A DNA stretch of 64,000 nt from Tipula vernalis (taxonomy: Eukaryota; Arthropoda; Insecta; Diptera; Tipulidae). The notes below the pieces were generated by a model. It was not told the DNA's origin. It saw only the letters and a list, made by a program, of their open reading frames with translations, and made no database searches. Position numbers and translations under genes: made by a program. Position 1 is the first letter of the stretch, and each line of letters begins with the position of its first letter. Shown one piece after another: positions 1-12,765 of this stretch. Location: the NCBI GenBank assembly GCA_958295665.1, contig OY282558.1:33253045-33317044 (forward strand). The letters are read 5' to 3'.

Positions 1-89
1 TCTTGATACCTTAAATGATATGTCACGAGACCTGTAATTGCTATACCATACATTTAGTAGAAAGTTCGATTCGAAGAAAATCACCTTAC

Positions 90-270
90 TATAGCTCAGC
101 CGATTCAGAGCTGTAAAAATCCGAAATCTGCAATTGTGCTCCGATTGCGGTTCTTGATACCTCAAATGATAGGTCTCGGGACTTGTAATTGTTATGCCAA
201 ACCGCATTAAAATTGGTTGATTATTTCCATACATTTCACAGAAAAATCGATTCGAAGAAAATAACTTTAC
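90..270 (+). repeat. Example type B monomer (181 bp)
   Basis: Reference copy of the long monomer. It aligns to type A throughout except for a 30-bp extra module at 199-228. That module begins after 'atgcc' and itself ends in 'cc', so the two versions differ by one clean block. The end of the monomer is 'aaaaatcgattcgaag', where A has 'aaagttcgattcgaag'. Most B copies in the main domain are close to identical over the module, more uniform than the A copies. Confidence 0.9.
199..228. repeat. 30-bp module that distinguishes B from A monomers
   Basis: The block is present in every 181-bp monomer and absent from every 151-bp monomer. It is preceded by 'cc' and ends in 'cc', a 2-bp direct repeat that fits a simple insertion or a slippage deletion. 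The inside contains short inverted arms: CCAA (197-200) against TTGG (213-216), and AACC (200-203) against GGTT (215-218). Whether B gained it or A lost it cannot be told from this window. It is also present in the B' edge copies in diverged form, so it predates the split of the two subfamilies. Confidence 0.85.
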
Positions 271-272
271 AA

Positions 273-284
273 TAGCTCAGCCGA
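273..284 (+). promoter_or_regulatory. Pol III A-box-like motif (example copy)
   Basis: The 12 bases TAGCTCAGCCGA fit the A-box consensus TRGYNNARNNGG at seven of its eight defined positions; the last G is A. The motif repeats once per monomer through the array. Function is not shown; the match may be chance or descent from a tRNA. Confidence 0.35.
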
Positions 285-293
285 TTCAGAGCT
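274..293 (+). other. tRNA D-arm-like hairpin in each monomer (example)
   Basis: AGCTC (274-278) can pair with GAGCT (289-293) across a 10-nt loop. The 8 bases TAGCTCAG plus the closing AGAGC match positions 8-15 and 21-25 of many tRNAs. The G18-G19 pair typical of a D loop is missing. In the edge subfamily the second arm is GGGCT, which keeps the stem through one G-T (G-U) pair. The segment recurs in nearly every monomer. It is a resemblance, not a tRNA gene: no anticodon arm or acceptor stem can be drawn around it. Confidence 0.5.
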
Positions 294-395
294 GTGAAAT
301 TCCGAAATCTGCAATTGTGATCCGATTGCGGTTCTTGATACCTTAAATGATATGTCACGAGACCTGTAATTGCTATACCATACATTTAGTAGAAA

Positions 396-404
396 GTTCG
401 ATTC
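396..404 (+). promoter_or_regulatory. Pol III B-box-like motif in type A monomers (example copy)
   Basis: GTTCGATTC matches the core B-box consensus GWTCRANNC at all nine positions. It lies 111 bp after the A-box-like motif of the same monomer and about 26 bp before the start of the next one. In type B monomers the first base is changed (AATCGATTC), and in the edge subfamily two positions differ (ATTCGATTT). A-to-B spacing in tRNA genes is usually well under 100 bp, so activity is uncertain. Confidence 0.35.
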
Positions 405-602
405 GAAGAAAATCACCTTACTATAGCTCAGCCGATTCAGAGCTGTAAAAATCCGAAATCTGCAATTGTGCTCCGATTGCGGTTCTTGATACCTCAAATG
501 ATAGGTCTCGGGACTTGTAATTGTTATGCCAAACCGCATTAAAATTGGTTGATTATTTCCATACATTTCACAGAAAAATCGATTCGAAGAAAATCACCTT
601 AC

Positions 603-1628
603 TATAGCTCAGCCGATTCAGAGCTGTGAAAATCCGAAATCTGCAATTGTGCTCCGATTGCGGTTCTTGATACCTTAAATGATAGGTAACGGGACCTGTA
701 ATTGCTGTACCATAAATTTCGAAGAAAGTTCGATTCGAAGAAAATCACCTTACTATAGCTCAGCCGATTCAGAGCTGTAAAAATCCGAAATCTGCAATTG
801 TGCTCAGATTGCGGTTCTTGATACCTCAAATGATAGGTCTCGGGACTTGTAATTGTTATGCCAAACCGCATTAAAATTGGTTGATTATTTCCATACATTT
901 CACAGAAAAATCGATTCGAAGAAAATCACCTTACTATAGCTCAGCCGATTCAGAGCTGTGAAAATCCGAAATCTGCAATTGTGCTCCGATTGCGGTTCTT
1001 GATACCTCAAATGATAGGTCTCGGGACTTGTAATTGTTATGCCAAACCGCATTAAAATTGGTTGATTATTTCCATACATTTCACAGAAAAATCGATTCGA
1101 AGAAAATCACCTTACTATAGCTCAGCCGATTCAGAGCTGTGAAAATCCGAAATCTGCAATTGTGCTCCGATTGCGGTTCTTGATACCTTAAATGATAGGT
1201 AACGGGACCTGTAATTGCTGTACCATAATTTTCGAAGAAAGTTCGATTCGAAGAAAATCACCTTACTATAGCTCAGCCGATTCAGAGCTGTAAAAATCCG
1301 AAATCTGCAATTGTGCTCCGATTGCGGTTCTTGATACCTCAAATGATAGGTCTCGGGACTTGTAATTGTTATGCCAAACCGCATTAAAATTGGTTGATTA
1401 TTTCCATACATTTCACAGAAAAATCGATTCGAAGAAAATCACCTTACTATAGCTCAGCCGATTCAGAGCTGTGAAATTCCGAAATCTGCAATTGTGCTCC
1501 GATTGCGGTTCTTGATACCTCAAATGATAGGTCTCGGGACTTGTAATTGTTATGCCAAACCGCATTAAAATTGGTGGATTATTTCCATACATTTCACAGA
1601 AAAATCGATTCGAAGAAAATCACCTTAC
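603..1628. repeat. Two ABB trimers of 513 bp
   Basis: Monomer starts at 603 (A), 754 (B), 935 (B), 1116 (A), 1267 (B), 1448 (B) and 1629 give two consecutive 513-bp units. Both A copies are the 'aggtaacgggacc' subtype. The same ABB order dominates the edge subfamily at the other end of the window. Confidence 0.8.
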
Positions 1629-2110
1629 TATAGCTCAGCCGATTCAGAGCTGTGAAAATCCGAAATCTGCAATTGTGCTCCGATTGCGGTTCTTGATACC
1701 TTAAATGATAGGTAACGGGACCTGTAATTGCTGTACCATAAATTTCGAAGAAAGTTCGATTCGAAGAAAATCACCTTACTATAGCTCAGCCGATTCAGAG
1801 CTGTAAAAATCCGAAATCTGCAATTGTGCTCCGATTGCGGTTCTTGATACCTCAAATGATAGGTCTCGGGACTTGTAATTGTTATGCCAAACCGCATTAA
1901 AATTGGTGGATTATTTCCATACATTTCACAGAAAAATCGATTCGAAGAAAATCACCTTACTATAGCTCAGCCGATTCAGAGCTGTGAAATTCCGAAATCT
2001 GCAATTGTGCTCCGATTGCGGTTCTTGATACCTTAAATGATATGTCACGAGACCTGTAATTGCTATACCATACATTTAGTAGAAAGTTCGATTCGAAGAA
2101 AATCACCTTA

Positions 2111-3921
2111 CTATAGCTCAGCCGATTCAGAGCTGTGAAAATCCGAAATCTGCAATTGTGCTCCGATTGCGGTTCTTGATACCTTAAATGATAGGTAACG
2201 GGACCTGTAATTGCTGTACCATAAATTTCGAGGAAAGTTCGATTCGAAGAAAATCACCTTACTATAGCTCAGCCGATTCAGAGCTGTAAAAATCCGAAAT
2301 CTGCAATTGTGCTCCGATTGCGGTTCTTGATACCTCAAATGATAGGTCTCGGGACTTGTAATTGTTATGCCAAACCGCATTAAAATTGGTTGATTATTTC
2401 CATACATTTCACAGAAAAATCGATTCGAAGAAAATCACCTTACTATAGCTCAGCCGATTCAGAGCTGTGAAATTCCGAAATCTGCAATTGTGATCCGATT
2501 GCGGTTCTTGATACCTTAAATGATAGGTCACGAGACCTGTAATTGATATACCATACATTTCGTAGAAAGTTCGATTCGAAGAAAATCACCTTACTATAGC
2601 TCAGCCGATTCAGAGCTGTAAAAATCCGAAATCTGCAATTGTGCTCCGATTGCGGTTCTTGATACCTCAAATGATAGGTCTCGGGACTTGTAATTGTTAT
2701 GCCAAACCGCATTAAAATTGGTTGATTATTTCCATACATTTCACAGAAAAATCGATTCGAAGAAAATCACCTTACTATAGCTCAGCCGATTCAGAGCTGT
2801 GAAATTCCGAAATCTGCAATTGTGATCCGATTGCGGTTCTTGATACCTTAAATGATAGGTCACGAGACCTGTAATTGCTATACCATAAATTTCGAGGAAA
2901 GTTCGATTCGAAGAAAATCACCTTACTATAGCTCAGCCGATTCAGAGCTGTAAAAATCCGAAATCTGCAATTGTGCTCCGATTGCGGTTCTTGATACCTC
3001 AAATGATAGGTCTCGGGACTTGTAATTGTTATGCCAAACCGCATTAAAATTGGTTGATTATTTCCATACATTTCACAGAAAAATCGATTCGAAGAAAATC
3101 ACCTTACTATAGCTCAGCCGATTCAGAGCTGTGAAATTCCGAAATCTGCAATTGTGATCCGATTGCGGTTCTTGATACCTTAAATGATAGGTCACGAGAC
3201 CTGTAATTGATATACCATACATTTCGTAGAAAGTTCGATTCGAAGAAAATCACCTTACTATAGCTCAGCCGATTCAGAGCTGTGAAAATCCGAAATCTGC
3301 AATTGTGCTCCGATTGCGGTTCTTGATACCTTAAATGATAGGTAACGGGACCTGTAATTGCTGTACCATAAATTTCGAGGAAAGTTCGATTCGAAGAAAA
3401 TCACCTTACTATAGCTCAGCCGATTCAGAGCTGTAAAAATCCGAAATCTGCAATTGTGCTCCGATTGCGGTTCTTGATACCTCAAATGATAGGTCTCGGG
3501 ACTTGTAATTGTTATGCCAAACCGCATTAAAATTGGTTGATTATTTCCATACATTTCACAGAAAAATCGATTCGAAGAAAATCACCTTACTATAGCTCAG
3601 CCGATTCAGAGCTGTGAAATTCCGAAATCTGCAATTGTGATCCGATTGCGGTTCTTGATACCTTAAATGATAGGTCACGAGACCTGTAATTGATATACCA
3701 TACATTTCGTAGAAAGTTCGATTCGAAGAAAATCACCTTACTATAGCTCAGCCGATTCAGAGCTGTAAAAATCCGAAATCTGCAATTGTGCTCCGATTGC
3801 GGTTCTTGATACCTCAAATGATAGGTCTCGGGACTTGTAATTGTTATGCCAAACCGCATTAAAATTGGTTGATTATTTCCATACATTTCACAGAAAAATC
3901 GATTCGAAGAAAATCACCTTA
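2111..3921. repeat. Block repeated with a period of 1147 bp
   Basis: The order of A subtypes from about 2111 to 2774 is seen again from about 3258 to 3921, 1147 bp later. Each starts with a 'gtaacggg...cgagg' dimer followed by a 'gatatacc' dimer. The edges are approximate to about one monomer. Confidence 0.65.
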
Positions 3922-4917
3922 CTATAGCTCAGCCGATTCAGAGCTGTGAAATTCCGAAATCTGCAATTGTGATCCGATTGCGGTTCTTGATACCTTAAAT
4001 GATAGGTCACGAGACCTGTAATTGCTATACCATAAATTTCGTAGAAAGTTCGATTCGAAGAAAATCACCTTACTATAGCTCAGCCGATTCAGAGCTGTAA
4101 AAATCCGAAATCTGCAATTGTGCTCCGATTGCGGTTCTTGATACCTCAAATGATAGGTCTCGGGACTTGTAATTGTTATGCCAAACCGCATTAAAATTGG
4201 TTGATTATTTCCATACATTTCACAGAAAAATCGATTCGAAGAAAATCACCTTACTATAGCTCAGCCGATTCAGAGCTGTGAAATTCCGAAATCTGCAATT
4301 GTGATCCGATTGCGGTTCTTGATACCTTAAATGATAGGTCACGAGACCTGTAATTGCTATACCATACATTTCGTAGAAAGTTCGATTCGAAGAAAATCAC
4401 CTTACTATAGCTCAGCCGATTCAGAGCTGTAAAAATCCGAAATCTGCAATTGTGCTCCGATTGCGGTTCTTGATACCTCAAATGATAGGTCTCGGGACTT
4501 GTAATTGTTATGCCAAACCGCATTAAAATTGGTTGATTATTTCCATACATTTCACAGAAAAATCGATTCGAAGAAAATCACCTTACTATAGCTCAGCCGA
4601 TTCAGAGCTGTGAAATTCCGAAATCTGCAATTGTGATCCGATTGCGGTTCTTGATACCTTAAATGATAGGTCACGAGACCTGTAATTGCTATACCATAAA
4701 TTTCGAGGAAAGTTCGATTCGAAGAAAATCACCTTACTATAGCTCAGCCGATTCAGAGCTGTAAAAATCCGAAATCTGCAATTGTGCTCCGATTGCGGTT
4801 CTTGATACCTCAAATGATAGGTCTCGGGACTTGTAATTGTTATGCCAAACCGCATTAAAATTGGTTGATTATTTCCATACATTTCACAGAAAAATCGATT
4901 CGAAGAAAATCACCTTA

Positions 4918-7900
4918 CTATAGCTCAGCCGATTCAGAGCTGTGAAATTCCGAAATCTGCAATTGTGCTCCGATTGCGGTTCTTGATACCTTAAATGATA
5001 GGTAACGGGACCTGTAATTGCTGTACCATAAATTTCGAAGAAAGTTCGATTCGAAGAAAATCACCTTACTATAGCTCAGCCGATTCAGAGCTGTAAAAAT
5101 CCGAAATCTGCAATTGTGCTCCGATTGCGGTTCTTGATACCTCAAATGATAGGTCTCGGGACTTGTAATTGTTATGCCAAACCGCATTAAAATTGGTTGA
5201 ATATTTCCCTACATTTCACAGAAAAATCGATTCGAAGAAAATCACCTTACTATAGCTCAGCCGATTCAGAGCTGTGAAATTCCGAAATCTGCAATTGTGC
5301 TCCGATTGCGGTTCTTGATACCTTAAATGATATGTCACGAGACCTGTAATTGCTATACCATACATTTAGTAGAAAGTTCGATTCGAAGAAAATCACCTTA
5401 CTATAGCTCAGCCGATTCAGAGCTGTAAACATTTGAAATCTGCAATTGTGCTCCGATTGCGGTTCTTGATACCTCAAATGATAGGTCTCGGGACTTGTAA
5501 TTGTTATGCCAAACCGCATTAAAATTGGTTGATTATTTCCATACATTTCACAGAAAAATCGATTCGAAGAAAATCACCTTACTATAGCTCAGCCGATTCA
5601 GAGCTGTGAAATTCCGAAATCTGCAATTGTGATCCGATTGCGGTTCTTGATACCTTAAATGATAGGTCACGAGACCTGTAATTGATATACCATACATTTC
5701 GTAGAAAGTTCGATTCGAAGAAAATCACCTTACTATAGCTCAGCCGATTCAGAGCTGTAAAAATCCGAAATCTGCAATTGTGCTCCGATTGCGGTTCTTG
5801 ATACCTCAAATGATAGGTCTCGGGACTTGTAATTGTTATGCCAAACCGCATTAAAATTGGTTGATTATTTCCATACATTTCACAGAAAAATCGATTCGAA
5901 GAAAATCACCTTACTATAGCTCAGCCGATTCAGAGCTGTGAAAATCCGAAATCTGCAATTGTGCTCCGATTGCGGTTCTTGATACCTTAAATGATAGGTA
6001 ACGGGACCTGTAATTGCTGTACCATAAATTTCGAAGAAAGTTCGATTCGAAGAAAATCACCTTACTATAGCTCAGCCGATTCAGAGCTGTAAAAATCCGA
6101 AATCTGCAATTGTGCTCCGATTGCGGTTCTTGATACCTCAAATGATAGGTCTCGGGACTTGTAATTGTTATGCCAAACCGCATTAAAATTGGTTGATTAT
6201 TTCCATACATTTCACAGAAAAATCGATTCGAAGAAAATCACCTTACTATAGCTCAGCCGATTCAGAGCTGTGAAATTCCGAAATCTGCAATTGTGCTCCG
6301 ATTGCGGTTCTTGATACCTTAAATGATATGTCACGAGACCTGTAATTGCTATACCATACATTTAGTAGAAAGTTCGATTCGAAGAAAATCACCTTACTAT
6401 AGCTCAGCCGATTCAGAGCTGTAAAAATCCGAAATCTGCAATTGTGCTCCGATTGCGGTTCTTGATACCTCAAATGATAGGTCTCGGGACTTGTAATTGT
6501 TATGCCAAACCGCATTAAAATTGGTTGATTATTTCCATACATTTCACAGAAAAATCGATTCGAAGAAAATCACCTTACTATAGCTCAGCCGATTCAGAGC
6601 TGTGAAAATCCGAAATCTGCAATTGTGCTCCGATTGCGGTTCTTGATACCTTAAATGATAGGTAACAGGACCTGTAGTTGCTGTACCATAAATTTCGAAG
6701 AAAGTTCGATTCGAAGAAAATCACCTTACTATAGCTCAGCCGATTCAGAGCTGTAAAAATCCGAAATCTGCAATTGTGCTCCGATTGCGGTTCTTGATAC
6801 CTCAAATGATAGGTCTCGGGACTTGTAATTGTTATGCCAAACCGCATTAAAATTGGTTGATTATTTCCATACATTTCACAGAAAAATCGATTCGAAGAAA
6901 ATCACCTTACTATAGCTCAGCCGATTCAGAGCTGTGAAATTCCGAAATCTGCAATTGTGCTCCGATTGCGGTTCTTGATACCTTAAATGATATGTCACGA
7001 GACCTGTAATTGCTATACCATACATTTAGTAGAAAGTTCGATTCGAAGAAAATCACCTTACTATAGCTCAGCCGATTCAGAGCTGTGAAAATCCGAAATC
7101 TGCAATTGTGCTCCGATTGCGGTTCTTGATACCTTAAATGATAGGTAACGGGACCTGTAATTGCTGTACCATAAATTTCGAGGAAAGTTCGATTCGAAGA
7201 AAATCACCTTACTATAGCTCAGCCGATTCAGAGCTGTAAAAATCTGAAATCTGCAATTGTGCTCCGATTGCGGTTCTTGATACCTTAAATGATAGGTCAC
7301 GAGACCTGTAATTGCTATACCATACATTTCGTAGAAAGTTCGATTCGAAGAAAATCACCTTACTATAGCTCAGCCGATTCAGAGCTGTAAAAATCCGAAA
7401 TCTGCAATTGTGCTCCGATTGCGGTTCTTGATAACTCAAATGATAGGTCTCGGTACTTGTAATTGTTATGCCAAACCGCATTAAAATTGGTTGATTATTT
7501 CCATACATTTCACAGAAAAATCGATTCGAAGAAAATCACCTTACTATAGCTCAGCCGATTCAGAGCTGTGAAATTCCGAAATCTGCAATTGTGCTCCGAT
7601 TGCGGTTCTTGATACCTTAAATGATAGGTAACGGGACCTGTAATTGCTGTACCATAAATTTCGAAGAAAGTTCGATTCGAAGAAAATCACCTTACTATAG
7701 CTCAGCCGATTCAGAGCTGTAAAAATCCGAAATCTGCAATTGTGCTCCGATTGCGGTTCTTGATACCTCAAATGATAGGTCTCGGGACTTGTAATTGTTA
7801 TGCCAAACCGCATTAAAATTGGTTGAATATTTCCCTACATTTCACAGAAAAATCGATTCGAAGAAAATCACCTTACTATAGCTCAGCCGATTCAGAGCTG

Positions 7901-10169
7901 TGAAATTCCGAAATCTGCAATTGTGCTCCGATTGCGGTTCTTGATACCTTAAATGATATGTCACGAGACCTGTAATTGCTATACCATACATTTAGTAGAA
8001 AGTTCGATTCGAAGAAAATCACCTTACTATAGCTCAGCCGATTCAGAGCTGTAAACATTTGAAATCTGCAATTGTGCTCCGATTGCGGTTCTTGATACCT
8101 CAAATGATAGGTCTCGGGACTTGTAATTGTTATGCCAAACCGCATTAAAATTGGTTGATTATTTCCATACATTTCACAGAAAAATCGATTCGAAGAAAAT
8201 CACCTTACTATAGCTCAGCCGATTCAGAGCTGTGAAATTCCGAAATCTGCAATTGTGATCCGATTGCGGTTCTTGATACCTTAAATGATAGGTCACGAGA
8301 CCTGTAATTGATATACCATACATTTCGTAGAAAGTTCGATTCGAAGAAAATCACCTTACTATAGCTCAGCCGATTCAGAGCTGTAAAAATCCGAAATCTG
8401 CAATTGTGCTCCGATTGCGGTTCTTGATACCTCAAATGATAGGTCTCGGGACTTGTAATTGTTATGCCAAACCGCATTAAAATTGGTTGATTATTTCCAT
8501 ACATTTCACAGAAAAATCGATTCGAAGAAAATCACCTTACTATAGCTCAGCCGATTCAGAGCTGTGAAAATCCGAAATCTGCAATTGTGCTCCGATTGCG
8601 GTTCTTGATACCTTAAATGATAGGTAACGGGACCTGTAATTGCTGTACCATAAATTTCGAAGAAAGTTCGATTCGAAGAAAATCACCTTACTATAGCTCA
8701 GCCGATTCAGAGCTGTAAAAATCCGAAATCTGCAATTGTGCTCCGATTGCGGTTCTTGATACCTCAAATGATAGGTCTCGGGACTTGTAATTGTTATGCC
8801 AAACCGCATTAAAATTGGTTGATTATTTCCATACATTTCACAGAAAAATCGATTCGAAGAAAATCACCTTACTATAGCTCAGCCGATTCAGAGCTGTGAA
8901 ATTCCGAAATCTGCAATTGTGCTCCGATTGCGGTTCTTGATACCTTAAATGATATGTCACGAGACCTGTAATTGCTATACCATACATTTAGTAGAAAGTT
9001 CGATTCGAAGAAAATCACCTTACTATAGCTCAGCCGATTCAGAGCTGTAAAAATCCGAAATCTGCAATTGTGCTCCGATTGCGGTTCTTGATACCTCAAA
9101 TGATAGGTCTCGGGACTTGTAATTGTTATGCCAAACCGCATTAAAATTGGTTGATTATTTCCATACATTTCACAGAAAAATCGATTCGAAGAAAATCACC
9201 TTACTATAGCTCAGCCGATTCAGAGCTGTGAAAATCCGAAATCTGCAATTGTGCTCCGATTGCGGTTCTTGATACCTTAAATGATAGGTAACAGGACCTG
9301 TAGTTGCTGTACCATAAATTTCGAAGAAAGTTCGATTCGAAGAAAATCACCTTACTATAGCTCAGCCGATTCAGAGCTGTAAAAATCCGAAATCTGCAAT
9401 TGTGCTCCGATTGCGGTTCTTGATACCTCAAATGATAGGTCTCGGGACTTGTAATTGTTATGCCAAACCGCATTAAAATTGGTTGATTATTTCCATACAT
9501 TTCACAGAAAAATCGATTCGAAGAAAATCACCTTACTATAGCTCAGCCGATTCAGAGCTGTGAAATTCCGAAATCTGCAATTGTGCTCCGATTGCGGTTC
9601 TTGATACCTTAAATGATATGTCACGAGACCTGTAATTGCTATACCATACATTTAGTAGAAAGTTCGATTCGAAGAAAATCACCTTACTATAGCTCAGCCG
9701 ATTCAGAGCTGTGAAAATCCGAAATCTGCAATTGTGCTCCGATTGCGGTTCTTGATACCTTAAATGATAGGTAACGGGACCTGTAATTGCTGTACCATAA
9801 ATTTCGAGGAAAGTTCGATTCGAAGAAAATCACCTTACTATAGCTCAGCCGATTCAGAGCTGTAAAAATCTGAAATCTGCAATTGTGCTCCGATTGCGGT
9901 TCTTGATACCTTAAATGATAGGTCACGAGACCTGTAATTGCTATACCATACATTTCGTAGAAAGTTCGATTCGAAGAAAATCACCTTACTATAGCTCAGC
10001 CGATTCAGAGCTGTAAAAATCCGAAATCTGCAATTGTGCTCCGATTGCGGTTCTTGATAACTCAAATGATAGGTCTCGGTACTTGTAATTGTTATGCCAA
10101 ACCGCATTAAAATTGGTTGATTATTTCCATACATTTCACAGAAAAATCGATTCGAAGAAAATCACCTTA
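4918..10169. repeat. Tandem duplication of a 2626-bp higher-order unit (16 monomers)
   Basis: The two copies are about 4918-7543 and 7544-10169. Private variants recur at exactly 2626 bp. 'ttgaatatttcccta' is near 5196 and 7822. 'gtaaacatttg' is at 5425 and 8051. 'ggtaacaggacc' with 'tagttg' is at 6661 and 9287. 'ataactcaaatg' with 'ctcggtac' is near 7432 and 10058. The length equals nine 151-bp and seven 181-bp monomers. Sequence before 4918 and after 10170 does not continue the match, so the edges are within about one monomer. Confidence 0.9.
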
Positions 10170-11316
10170 CTATAGCTCAGCCGATTCAGAGCTGTGAAAT
10201 TCCGAAATCTGCAATTGTGCTCCGATTGCGGTTCTTGATACCTTAAATGATATGTCACGAGACCTGTAATTGCTATACCATACATTTAGTAGAAAGTTCG
10301 ATTCGAAGAAAATCACCTTACTATAGCTCAGCCGATTCAGAGCTGTAAAAATCCGAAATCTGCAATTGTGCTCCGATTGCGGTTCTTGATACCTCAAATG
10401 ATAGGTCTCGGGACTTGTAATTGTTATGCCAAACCGCATTAAAATTGGTTGATTATTTCCATACATTTCACAGAAAAATCGATTCGAAGAAAATCACCTT
10501 ACTATAGCTCAGCCGATTCAGAGCTGTGAAATTCCGAAATCTGCAATTGTGATCCGATTGCGGTTCTTGATACCTTAAATGATAGGTCACGAGACCTGTA
10601 ATTGATATACCATACATTTCGTAGAAAGTTCGATTCGAAGAAAATCACCTTACTATAGCTCAGCCGATTCAGAGCTGTAAAAATCCGAAATCTGCAATTG
10701 TGCTCCGATTGCGGTTCTTGATACCTCAAATGATAGGTCTCGGTACTTGTAATTGTTATGCCAAACCGCATTAAAATTGGTTGATTATTTCCATACATTT
10801 CACAGAAAAATCGATTCGAAGAAAATCACCTTACTATAGCTCAGCCGATTCAGAGCTGTGAAATTCCGAAATCTGCAATTGTGATCCGATTGCGGTTCTT
10901 GATACCTTAAATGATAGGTCACGAGACCTGTAATTGCTATACCATACATTTCGTAGAAAGTTCGATTCGAAGAAAATCACCTTACTATAGCTCAGCCGAT
11001 TCAGAGCTGTAAAAATCCGAAATCTGCAATTGTGCTCCGATTGCGGTTCTTGATACCTCAAATGATAGGTCTCGGGACTTGTAATTGTTATGCCAAACCG
11101 CATTAAAATTGGTTGATTATTTCCATACATTTCACAGAAAAATCGATTCGAAGAAAATCACCTTACTATAGCTCAGCCGATTCAGAGCTGTGAAATTCCG
11201 AAATCTGCAATTGTGCTCCGATTGCGGTTCTTGATACCTTAAATGATATGTCACGAGACCTGTAATTGCTATACCATACATTTAGTAGAAAGTTCGATTC
11301 GAAGAAAATCACCTTA

Positions 11317-12765
11317 CTATAGCTCAGCCGATTCAGAGCTGTGAAAATCCGAAATCTGCAATTGTGCTCCGATTGCGGTTCTTGATACCTTAAATGATAG
11401 GTAACGGGACCTGTAATTGCTGTACCATAAATTTCGAAGAAAGTTCGATTCGAAGAAAATCACCTTACTATAGCTCAGCCGATTCAGAGCTGTAAAAATC
11501 CGAAATCTGCAATTGTGCTCCGATTGCGGTTCTTGATACCTCAAATGATAGGTCTCGGGACTTGTAATTGTTATGCCAAACCGCATTAAAATTGGTTGAT
11601 TATTTCCATACATTTCACAGAAAAATCGATTCGAAGAAAATCACCTTACTATAGCTCAGCCGATTCAGAGCTGTGAAATTCCGAAATCTGCAATTGTGCT
11701 CCGATTGCGGTTCTTGATACCTTAAATGATATGTCACGAGACCTGTAATTGCTATACCATACATTTAGTAGAAAGTTCGATTCGAAGAAAATCACCTTAC
11801 TATAGCTCAGCCGATTCAGAGCTGTGAAAATCCGAAATCTGCAATTGTGCTCCGATTGCGGTTCTTGATACCTTAAATGATAGGTAACGGGACCTGTAAT
11901 TGCTGTACCATAAATTTCGTAGAAAGTTCGATTCGAAGAAAATCACCTTACTATAGCTCAGCCGATTCAGAGCTGTAAAAATCCGAAATCTGCAATTGTG
12001 CTCCGATTGCGGTTCTTGATACCTCAAATGATAGGTCTCGGGACTTGTAATTGTTATGCCAAACCGCATTAAAATTGGTTGATTATTTCCATACATTTCA
12101 CAGAAAAATCGATTCGAAGAAAATCACCTTACTATAGCTCAGCCGATTCAGAGCTGTGAAATTCCGAAATCTGCAATTGTGCTCCGATTGCGGTTCTTGA
12201 TACCTTAAATGATATGTCACGAGACCTGTAATTGCTATACCATACATTTAGTAGAAAGTTCGATTCGAAGAAAATCACCTTACTATAGCTCAGCCGATTC
12301 AGAGCTGTGAAAATCCGAAATCTGCAATTGTGCTCCGATTGCGGTTCTTGATACCTTAAATGATAGGTAACGGGACCTGTAATTGCTGTACCATAAATTT
12401 CGTAGAAAGTTCGATTCGAAGAAAATCACCTTACTATAGCTCAGCCGATTCAGAGCTGTAAAAATCCGAAATCTGCAATTGTGCTCCGATTGCGGTTCTT
12501 GATACCTCAAATGATAGGTCTCGGGACTTGTAATTGTTATGCCAAACCGCATTAAAATTGGTTGATTATTTCCATACATTTCACAGAAAAATCGATTCGA
12601 AGAAAATCACCTTACTATAGCTCAGCCGATTCAGAGCTGTGAAATTCCGAAATCTGCAATTGTGCTCCGATTGCGGTTCTTGATACCTTAAATGATATGT
12701 CACGAGACCTGTAATTGCTATACCATACATTTAGTAGAAAGTTCGATTCGAAGAAAATCACCTTA
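11317..12765. repeat. Three AAB trimers of 483 bp
   Basis: Equivalent points at 11317, 11800, 12283 and about 12766 define three consecutive units. Each is made of an 'atatgtcacgag' A, a 'gtaacggg' A and a B. The second and third copies share 'aaatttcgtag' where the first has 'aaatttcgaag', so the second and third are closest relatives. Confidence 0.8.

Larger units (their letters stand above)
271..421 (+). repeat. Example type A monomer (151 bp)
   Basis: Reference copy of the short monomer. It holds the D-arm-like segment at its start, the 'ccgattgcggttcttgatacc' middle, an 'atatgtcacgagacc' variable part, and the 'gttcgattcgaag' end. It lacks the 30-bp module found in type B. This copy begins 'aatagctcag' instead of the usual 'tatagctcag', a local variant. 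The orientation given is that of the phase used here; the biological strand is unknown. Confidence 0.9.

Noticed and set aside
390..415. CENP-B box in 'gttcgattcgaagaaaa'
   Set aside because: The TTCG half is present, but the required A and CGGG positions of the CENP-B box do not match.
271..421. Functional tRNA gene in each monomer
   Set aside because: Only a D-arm-like segment and a T-loop-like core are present, too far apart, with no acceptor stem or anticodon arm.
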